Shown here: one piece after another, positions 1 to 5,255 of the stretch
How positions within the stretch are numbered: the first letter of the stretch is position 1
Layout: each line of letters opens with the position of its first letter
Source: Nostoc sp. CHAB 5715
GTDB lineage: Bacteria; Cyanobacteriota; Cyanobacteriia; Cyanobacteriales; Nostocaceae
NCBI RefSeq assembly: GCF_020829685.1
Contig: NZ_JAIVFR010000531.1
Coordinates: 1-5,255 of the forward strand
Reading direction: 5' to 3'
DNA: 5,255 nt
Notes under the pieces: model-generated
Told to the model about the DNA's origin: nothing
Database searches by the model: none
The model's input: only the letters and a program-made list of their open reading frames with translations
Translations under genes and position numbers: made by a program

Positions 1-2761
1 CATTCAAGGCTCGAACAATGGGCTGATTCTCGGTTGGATATACCTGCTGTGTTCCTGCTGAATAGATTTGATAAACTTCGTTCAATCGAGCGACTGTTGT
101 TTCAGTTACAATCCCCTTGCCCAGAATTTGTTGTGCGGTTTGATTCGCATAATAAGATTGTCCGTTAGCATTAACAACAAACACGCCTACTGGCACAGCT
201 TCCAAAAATTTAGCAATTCTCTTTTCACTTTCGCGTAACTCCATTTCCGCTTGTTGGCGAGCGATAATTTCTTTTTGCAAATTCAAGTGAGTTTTGAGCC
301 GCGCTAGTAATTCTTCCTTAGCAATTGGCTTGCTCAGATAATCATTCGCTCCCGTCTCCAATCCAGCGACCAAATCCGAAATGCGATTTTTAGCAGTTAA
401 CAGCACAATTGGTAGTTCGTACAGCGGCCAGGAAGAACGAATATTTTGCGTAACTTCATAGCCCGTCATTCTCGGCATCATCACATCTAGCAAAATCAGG
501 TCGGGTCTGAGTCCGTGTTCGAGAGCGGCTAGAGCTTCCGGACCCGATGAAGCTTGGGAAATCCTATAGTTGTGTAACGATAAATAGTTTACTAAAACCT
601 GTCGATTAACTAACTCGTCATCCACAATCAAAATGTGCCATGCTTCTTGCTCTGGACTTTTTAAATTCTGAGAATTAAACCCGTCCATTTCCTCAATTTG
701 AAGTTGAGAGCTTAGGGGCGAGTCTATTCCGCGCTCCGAATTTTGAAAGAGATTATTGGCTTGTTCTCCAACCTTAAAATTTTCAGAATTCCACGTTGAG
801 TTCTGTTCGAGCAGATAGCTTCTTGATTCGGAAACCGTTGCTAACTCAGTTTTTCTACCCCCTCGTAAACCCTCCGAAATGGGTAAGGTAAAAATAAACC
901 GCGAACCGACACCAACAGTCGATTGAACGCTGATTTTTCCCCGATGCAACTCGACTAACTTTTTGGTCACGGCCAAACCTAAACCCGTACCGCCATAAAC
1001 TCGATTCGTAGAGCCTTCTGCCTGTTCAAAAGATTCAAAAACTCGGTCTAATTTATCCTCTGGAATGCCGATACCGGTGTCGCGAACCGAAATAACCAGC
1101 TCGGTATCGACTAATTCTGCCGCGATTTCTACCGTGCCGCTATCGGTAAACTTAATAGCATTTCCTACCAAATTATATAGAATTTGTTGCAGGCGATTTT
1201 CATCAGCGTTTGCAGGCGGCAAATCAGGAGGAATTGTATTAATTAATTGCAAATTCTTTTTTCCAATTAGAGGTTGGCTGTGAGTCAGCACAATTTCGAC
1301 AATTTCTCGCGTTCCGATGGGGTTAAGTTGAAGTTTAATATCTTTATGTCTAATTTTAGAAAAATCTAAAATATCATTAACTAGGTTACTTAAACGCCGA
1401 GCGCTAGCCACAATTAAATTTAAATTGAAGCGAGCTTGTTGAGGCAGCGAACCCGTCGCGCCCTCAATTAAAGTCTCAGCAATACCAATAATTCCATTGA
1501 GGGGAGTACGGAGTTCGTGGGATGTATTGGCGAGAAACTCATCTTTCAACTGATCGAGGCGTTGCAATTCAGTATTTTTTGCTTCCAGATTGGCAAATGA
1601 TGCTTCCAACTGTTCGTGGGATGATTCTAATTCTCGAGTCATCTGATTGAAGGCACGGGCGAGGATGCCAATTTCGTTTTTAGTTTGAATAGGAGTTGTA
1701 GGTAAAGACTTATAATTTCGTTTCTGGACTTCGGCACTCACCAAGCGAGCCGTGTGAGTAATTGCCATAATCGGTTGAGTAATTTGACGAGCTAAGAGAA
1801 ATATCCCAAGCGTCAATATTACAGATAAAATCGTGCCGTTTAGCCAGATCGATTGAGCGAGTTGGCGTGCGGGATCAAAGGCTTCTCTTTGGCTGATTTC
1901 GCCGAGCAATGCGACATCGCGATCATTCAGCCAACGATAAACTCCAATTGATGGCACTCCTCTGTAATTCTTGTAAAGTCCTTTACCACTCTTCCCCCCC
2001 AAAGCCTCAGCAATTCCTTTGCTATTAATGCCATCTGGAAATTCATCCGAACCAAACTTTTCAGCCGAAATAAAACCAATTTGACTGGATAGACTACTGC
2101 CTACGTTCGCGGCTAAATAAGTTTCTCCCGTTTCTCCCAAACCCGATCGCTCTCTGATCAGGCGATCGACCCGATCTAAGTTTAAATGTGCGCCCAGCAT
2201 TCCCAATCTTTTGCCCGAGGAGTCTAAAATTGGGGTTGTTAAGCTAATTAACGGTTTTTCTAGAGAGAGTGCGCGGTAAAAATTGGATTTAACAATGTCC
2301 GTCGGCTCGGAAGTGACTTCACTAAGTTGAACGAGAGGTTGATATTTGTTGATTTCAGCAGCGTTAGTAGAAATAAGAGTTCTGCCTCCTTCAGTCATGA
2401 TAAAAAGGTCTTGCAGCCCCGACTGATATTGTTGAAAGGAGTTCAGAGATTCTTGAAGACGAGCTTGTGCTTGTTGATGCTCTGATTTAGTGCTGCTAGA
2501 ACTCAGCAGTATTTTAATTTGACTGTTGACTTCTGGAGCCCGAGCAATTGATAGAACATTATCTCTTTGGTTAAGAAGCCAGTTTTGCAATCCATCTTCC
2601 TTAAGGGAAACGGCAATATCCAGTCGCTCAAAAACAGATTGTGTCAGGGCTATTTTAGCACGCTCAAAAGCAAGATATCCGACTAGTGAAAGGGCAATAA
2701 AAGACAAAAGTAAGAAAACACTGACGAGCTGAACCAACAAGCTTTTTTTCCAGAATTTCAT
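1..2761 (-). CDS. Hybrid sensor histidine kinase (TM-dCache-TM-HAMP-HisKA-HATPase-REC-PAS), C-terminus cut by window edge
   Basis: Membrane sensor kinase; 920 codons are open with no frameshift and the gene continues past base 1. I translated it from the ATG at 2761; the nearest upstream in-frame codon that matters is the stop of the preceding gene. Visible parts: MKFWKKS then TM1 (about residues 9-31); periplasmic sensor region about 32-305 with a Cache-like GETGETYL (209-216); TM2 about 307-323; HAMP about 324-378 (P330, E363); a coiled coil to about 405; HisKA with [10 protein letters not shown] and phospho-acceptor His415; HATPase with N box NLVGNAIKF (Asn534), DTGIGIP (Asp561) and GGTGLGL (590-596); a polar linker 629-708; a receiver with Asp714/Asp715, phospho-acceptor Asp759 in [13 protein letters not shown], Thr789 and Lys811; then a PAS domain from about 844, incomplete. 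All catalytic residues are present, so it should autophosphorylate and pass phosphate to its own receiver. No clear Shine-Dalgarno precedes the ATG. It lies 24 bp after the solute-binding protein gene, so probably one operon. The ligand is unknown. The missing C-terminus may carry more PAS domains or an output domain. Confidence 0.95.
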   Translation of the reverse strand, partial: MKFWKKSLLVQLVSVFLLLSFIALSLVGYLAFERAKIALTQSVFERLDIAVSLKEDGLQNWLLNQRDNVLSIARAPEVNSQIKILLSSSSTKSEHQQAQARLQESLNSFQQYQSGLQDLFIMTEGGRTLISTNAAEINKYQPLVQLSEVTSEPTDIVKSNFYRALSLEKPLISLTTPILDSSGKRLGMLGAHLNLDRVDRLIRERSGLGETGETYLAANVGSSLSSQIGFISAEKFGSDEFPDGINSKGIAEALGGKSGKGLYKNYRGVPSIGVYRWLNDRDVALLGEISQREAFDPARQLAQSIWLNGTILSVILTLGIFLLARQITQPIMAITHTARLVSAEVQKRNYKSLPTTPIQTKNEIGILARAFNQMTRELESSHEQLEASFANLEAKNTELQRLDQLKDEFLANTSHELRTPLNGIIGIAETLIEGATGSLPQQARFNLNLIVASARRLSNLVNDILDFSKIRHKDIKLQLNPIGTREIVEIVLTHSQPLIGKKNLQLINTIPPDLPPANADENRLQQILYNLVGNAIKFTDSGTVEIAAELVDTELVISVRDTGIGIPEDKLDRVFESFEQAEGSTNRVYGGTGLGLAVTKKLVELHRGKISVQSTVGVGSRFIFTLPISEGLRGGRKTELATVSESRSYLLEQNSTWNSENFKVGEQANNLFQNSERGIDSPLSSQLQIEEMDGFNSQNLKSPEQEAWHILIVDDELVNRQVLVNYLSLHNYRISQASSGPEALAALEHGLRPDLILLDVMMPRMTGYEVTQNIRSSWPLYELPIVLLTAKNRISDLVAGLETGANDYLSKPIAKEELLARLKTHLNLQKEIIARQQAEMELRESEKRIAKFLEAVPVGVFVVNANGQSYYANQTAQQILGKGIVTETTVARLNEVYQIYSAGTQQVYPTENQPIVRALN

Positions 2762-2785
2762 AATGTTTTCGATTAATCGCGGTCG
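2762..2785 (-). other. 24-bp intercistronic spacer between solute-binding protein and kinase genes
   Basis: The spacer holds no terminator-like hairpin, no promoter I can recognise and no purine-rich Shine-Dalgarno close to the kinase ATG. It is exactly eight sense codons long, so the upstream TAA (2788-2786) and the kinase ATG (2761) are in the same reading frame. The short gap supports cotranscription and perhaps translational coupling. Confidence 0.75.
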
Positions 2786-4177
2786 TTATTGATTCATCTC
2801 TCCCCACTGAGCAAATATCTTCTCAATCTTCTCAATGGCTTCGTCAGCAGCAGCTTCTGGCGAGAGACCATTGACAACAACACGCTTCATTGTTTGACCC
2901 CAAATATTTTCCCTGTGAACCTCAGAGTAAGCTGGATTGATAACTCTATTTAGGGGACGGGTGGGATTATCTCTCAACTGCTTTGCTGCTACAAAAACAT
3001 GAGGGTCTGCGGAATCGCTCCAAAAGGCATCTTGCCAAAGTATAGGCATGACTGGATACCAGCGTCCTGCCGCATTCTTGAAATAGTCTTTTAAAATTTC
3101 AGGCTGTACTAAGTACGACAAAAAATCCTTGGCAGCTTGTTGATGTTTAGATTCGGCAAAAAGTAGCAACTGTTTGATCGCAACTAAATAAGTCATCTGT
3201 TCTCCATTTGGCTTCTTAGGAAACTCAGTTGTTACCATCTGGTTCAAGTAAAGGTCTTTGTCTTTTTTTTGAGAAGCGGGAATCGACATGGTAGTGTTGT
3301 CCGCCAGAATTGCAGTTTTATTAAGGAACGCGATATTATTATCCGAACTTCGCCAGTTGACGCTATCAGGAGGAACATATCTATCCTTGTAAAAACGGGT
3401 TACCCAGTCCAGCGTGTTAATCAACCCTTGGCGAACCCCTGGATTGTCTAATTGAAGCCGACCTTTTTCATCCATCAGCTTGACATCGTAAGCTTCCAAA
3501 AATTGCTCAAACCCATAAAAAGTATCGTTTGTTGCTTCTGTTCCCATCGGTAAAGCTAAACCGTAAACTTTTTTTCCTTGAGCTTCTAAAGCATCCTGAG
3601 CTTGTTTCCAAAACTCCCAAAAAGCATCCCATTCTTGGGGAATATTGGCTTCGGTAAAACCCGCCTCGGTTAGCAAATCGCGCCAGTAGTGGAGATGAAC
3701 GGAATTTTGCTTGAAAGGAACGGCATAGTCACCAAACTTTTTAAGTTTTTTGTTATACATATGGACAGATTTGAGCGCGGTGGGACTATAGATATCTCGC
3801 AACGGTTTTAGTACATCCGAAACATCTACCAATTTACCTTCCCAAGCCCAACGCTCAGTGTGTGCGGAGTCGGTTTCCAGTGAAAAGACCAGATCGGGAG
3901 GGTTGCCTGCTTTGAGAGCTGCAATCGTAAGTTTGTCGATATCGTCCTCGCTAATAAGTTCTAGTTTTACAGGAATCCTGCTTTTTTTATGCCAGTCTGC
4001 AACAATTTTTTCAATAGACTGATTTTCCTGTGGAAAGTAACCTTGATTCCACCAAATTGTTAGAGGGCGATCGCGAGTCTGTACTTCTGATGTTGTCTCG
4101 ATCGTCTGATGGGTACAAGCCGTTAAGAGGAGGGCGATTAGGAAGAATAGAGTCCATAAATATTGACGTAACATCAT
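2786..4177 (-). CDS. Family 1 (sugar-type) extracellular solute-binding lipoprotein
   Basis: Predicted periplasmic binding protein of the UgpB/MalE-like family 1, 463 aa from the chosen start, a usual length for the family. The N-terminus is a short lipoprotein signal: MMLRQYL, a hydrophobic stretch, and lipobox LLTAC with lipidated Cys21, so the mature protein should be membrane-tethered. After a polar linker comes PLTIWWNQ (38-45), the first beta strand of the binding fold, then AGNPPDLVF (90-98), a family hallmark. The body is rich in Trp and Tyr, as expected for sugar binding, but no ligand can be assigned. The start is ATG at 4177 (a second ATG follows at 4174). An in-frame GTG at 4225 would add 16 residues (ISLLHLLLLQ...) ahead of an already complete signal peptide, which is less likely. 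No Shine-Dalgarno is seen at either site. No permease or ATPase gene is visible nearby; the next gene, 24 bp downstream, is a sensor kinase. The role may be ligand presentation to that kinase, supply of a distant ABC transporter, or both. Confidence 0.92.
   Translation of the reverse strand: MMLRQYLWTLFFLIALLLTACTHQTIETTSEVQTRDRPLTIWWNQGYFPQENQSIEKIVADWHKKSRIPVKLELISEDDIDKLTIAALKAGNPPDLVFSLETDSAHTERWAWEGKLVDVSDVLKPLRDIYSPTALKSVHMYNKKLKKFGDYAVPFKQNSVHLHYWRDLLTEAGFTEANIPQEWDAFWEFWKQAQDALEAQGKKVYGLALPMGTEATNDTFYGFEQFLEAYDVKLMDEKGRLQLDNPGVRQGLINTLDWVTRFYKDRYVPPDSVNWRSSDNNIAFLNKTAILADNTTMSIPASQKKDKDLYLNQMVTTEFPKKPNGEQMTYLVAIKQLLLFAESKHQQAAKDFLSYLVQPEILKDYFKNAAGRWYPVMPILWQDAFWSDSADPHVFVAAKQLRDNPTRPLNRVINPAYSEVHRENIWGQTMKRVVVNGLSPEAAADEAIEKIEKIFAQWGEMNQ
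4067..4074. repeat. HIP1 palindrome GCGATCGC
   Basis: Perfect octamer inside the solute-binding protein gene, near the codons after the lipobox. HIP1 is highly over-represented in many cyanobacterial genomes. Confidence 0.85.
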
Positions 4178-4225
4178 CGTTTTTTGTAGACTTTGTAAAA
4201 GTAACAAATGTAACAGAGAAATCAC

Positions 4226-4241
4226 TTAAATTAGGGTACTC
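4226..4241 (+). repeat. Repeat motif copy A (TTAAATTAGGGTACTC)
   Basis: This differs from copy B only by one inserted A before GGG and by C for T near the end. It is in the same orientation as B, about 48 bp away, just upstream of the alternative GTG start of the solute-binding protein. It could be one of a pair of operator-like sites or a relic repeat. Confidence 0.5.
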
Positions 4242-4273
4242 GTATAACCGCTAGATGGCTAAGCTGATGTACG

Positions 4274-4289
4274 TTTAAATTGGGTATTC
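4274..4289 (+). repeat. Repeat motif copy B (TTTAAATTGGGTATTC), one arm of an inverted repeat
   Basis: The first 11 bases (4274-4284) are an exact inverted match of copy C at 4411-4421. Together B and C enclose about 150 bp, like the terminal inverted repeats of a small element. Confidence 0.6.
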
Positions 4290-4405
4290 TTTGCTCTTAG
4301 AATGACCACAAAGTCGACATTCCATGCCTGAGTGCAGGTAATAGTGAATTACTTAACTGTACCAAACCCACATCAATCTGACGCACAACCCCTTTGACGA
4401 ATTTA

Positions 4406-4421
4406 GGTATCCCAATTTAAA
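4406..4421 (-). repeat. Repeat motif copy C, inverted relative to A and B
   Basis: On the minus strand this begins TTTAAATTGGGATA, sharing its first 11 bases with copy B. It begins about a dozen bases after the flavoprotein stop codon. Flanking bases of B and C show no clear target-site duplication. Confidence 0.6.
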
Positions 4422-4432
4422 TGCCGAACAGC

Positions 4433-5255
4433 TTATATCCACTTGCAAGCAAAATCTTCTTGGTGTCTGCGACTCCAGAAATGATTGTTAGACCAGCGCT
4501 GCTCTTGCAAATATTGAGATCGAAGCATAGAGAGATATTGGTAAAAGGTGCGTTCTGTTAAGATTTGATACGCTGGCAAGGCTTCTGGACGCTTCTTGAG
4601 AGAATCGGCGATCGCGTTACCTGCATAATAGCCGCCTCCTAAAGCAGAACCAATGCCGTAAGACGAAATTGGGTCGTAAGCAAAGGCTGCATCGCCCACA
4701 GCTAGCCAGTTTTCTCCAACAGGCGGAATTAGGCAAGAAGTGTGTGCGGGTTTGACTAAGATGCCTTTATGGGCTGGCGGGAGGAAGTCACAAGGAAAAA
4801 GGGCTTTAATGAGCTGTGTTTCTTGAATGTTTTGCCAGTATCTCTCGATTTTCTGCATGGATGGATTGCACAGATCGGCATCAGTCATAAACACCGTAAC
4901 CAAGCGTCGATCTGTAAGCAGGGCTGCATACCACCAACCAGTGGGGACAGCTTCTATGTGGGTAAAATGAGGAATATGCTCGGTTATTTCTAAAGAAAAG
5001 TAACAAGCCAATCCCAGCAGGCGATCGCAAAATTTTCTCGGTGCGCCGAGGCGACGATTCAACTTCCCCGTTCTTCCCGTTGCATCGACTAAAAACCGAG
5101 CTTTAACGAATTGTTTTTTACCTTGATGTTGCAGCAAAATCTGCCATTCTGCTTTATTATAATCAGCTTCAAGGAACTTACAATCTTCAAACCACTTCGC
5201 ACCCCGACTCATAGCAAGCTGCAAGAGTTTTTGTTCAAAATCCGCTCGGTCGAGA
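4433..5255 (-). CDS. FAD-dependent oxidoreductase, flavin halogenase-like (LodB/GoxB-like), N-terminus cut by window edge
   Basis: C-terminal 273 codons of a flavoprotein; the frame is open to the window edge. The fragment begins with LDRADFEQKLLQLA, matching the R-x-x-F segment after the Rossmann fold in this superfamily, so the true start and the GxGxxG motif lie beyond base 5255. Visible motifs (fragment numbering): VDATGR at about 56-61, a second dinucleotide-binding strand; GWWYAALL at about 106-113; VFMTDADL soon after; VGDAAFAYDPISSYG at about 186-200, the GD-x-DP FAD-binding motif; and a C-terminal RWSNNHFWSRR typical of halogenase-like proteins. The position of GWWYAALL corresponds to the WxWxIP motif of tryptophan halogenases but lacks its Ile-Pro, so true halogenase activity is doubtful. 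A closer guess is a LodB/GoxB-type enzyme, which modifies a partner oxidase to form its quinone cofactor. No such partner is visible here, and the family call is from memory of motifs. It ends 255 bp before the next gene and shows no functional link to it. Confidence 0.88.
   Translation of the reverse strand, partial: LDRADFEQKLLQLAMSRGAKWFEDCKFLEADYNKAEWQILLQHQGKKQFVKARFLVDATGRTGKLNRRLGAPRKFCDRLLGLACYFSLEITEHIPHFTHIEAVPTGWWYAALLTDRRLVTVFMTDADLCNPSMQKIERYWQNIQETQLIKALFPCDFLPPAHKGILVKPAHTSCLIPPVGENWLAVGDAAFAYDPISSYGIGSALGGGYYAGNAIADSLKKRPEALPAYQILTERTFYQYLSMLRSQYLQEQRWSNNHFWSRRHQEDFACKWI
4608..4615. repeat. HIP1 palindrome GCGATCGC
   Basis: Perfect octamer inside the flavoprotein gene, encoding the NAIADS segment. 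Confidence 0.85.
5021..5028. repeat. HIP1 palindrome GCGATCGC
   Basis: Perfect octamer inside the flavoprotein gene, encoding the FCDRLL segment. It is the third in the window, where chance would give about 0.1. Confidence 0.85.

Larger units (their letters stand above)
4178..4432. other. Intergenic region between flavoprotein and solute-binding protein genes; probable promoter region of the binding protein-kinase operon
   Basis: This 255-bp AT-rich stretch must carry the promoter if the downstream pair is transcribed separately from the flavoprotein gene. On the minus strand TTATAC (4247-4242) resembles a -10 box, but no good -35 lies 16-18 bp upstream, so I do not call a promoter. It holds three copies of a TTAAATT(A)GGG motif, listed separately, and an imperfect palindrome at 4300-4322 (GAATG and CATTC arms). 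I see no strong rho-independent terminator for the flavoprotein gene, no tRNA and no riboswitch I recognise. Confidence 0.6.

Noticed and set aside
1065..1283. Plus-strand open frames at 1065-1283, 2526-2732, 3269-3451, 4030-4254 and 4769-4993.
   Set aside because: All lie antisense mainly to well-supported minus-strand genes, encode no recognisable domain, and have the look of shadow frames.
2145..2176. Four GATC sites within 32 bp, resembling a methylation or origin-like cluster.
   Set aside because: They fall in the kinase Cache region and are explained by consecutive Asp, Arg and Ile codons ([14 protein letters not shown]) plus the usual cyanobacterial CGATCG bias.
2762..2788. Programmed stop-codon readthrough producing a binding protein-kinase fusion.
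   Set aside because: A fused chain would place the kinase N-terminus in the periplasm and force TM1 to insert out-to-in, inverting the topology needed for a periplasmic sensor and cytoplasmic kinase. No readthrough signal is seen.
4178..4225. In-frame GTG at 4225 as start of the solute-binding protein.
   Set aside because: It adds 16 hydrophobic residues before a complete lipoprotein signal, and there is no ribosome-binding site. The ATG pair at 4177/4174 places the lipobox Cys at a normal distance.
4325..4338. CCTG/CAGG hairpin as a terminator for the flavoprotein gene.
   Set aside because: The stem is only 4 bp and no T tract follows, so it is too weak to call.
5222..5224. TTG at 5224 as the start of the flavoprotein gene.
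   Set aside because: The frame stays open to the window edge and the upstream codons (LDRADFEQKL) match the superfamily, so the gene is cut rather than starting here.

Overview
The window looks cyanobacterial. Evidence is three perfect HIP1 octamers (GCGATCGC) in about 5.3 kb, moderate-to-low GC with AT-rich intergenic DNA, weak or absent Shine-Dalgarno sequences, and a histidine kinase core of the type common in filamentous cyanobacteria. The genus cannot be told from the sequence. All three genes lie on the minus strand, so the window reads right to left.

Right end (4433-5255): the 3' part of a FAD-dependent oxidoreductase of the flavin halogenase-like / LodB-GoxB-like superfamily. Its N-terminus, with the FAD-binding Rossmann motif, is off the window. 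Middle (4178-4432): an intergenic region with three copies of a TTAAATT(A)GGG motif, two direct and one inverted. The inverted pair bounds about 150 bp that could be a relic mobile element or MITE. Then (2786-4177): a complete sugar-type (family 1) extracellular solute-binding lipoprotein. Left half (1-2761): a large hybrid sensor histidine kinase whose C-terminus runs off the window. Its order is TM, periplasmic double-Cache-like domain, TM, HAMP, coiled coil, HisKA, HATPase, receiver, PAS.

The binding protein and kinase are separated by only 24 bp and are very likely cotranscribed, binding protein first. No ABC permease or ATPase gene lies between or beside them in the visible DNA. The most interesting reading is therefore that the lipoprotein supplies ligand information to the periplasmic sensor domain of the kinase, rather than, or in addition to, feeding a transporter. 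This is an inference from gene order. The flavoprotein gene is separated by the intergenic region and has no evident functional link to the pair.
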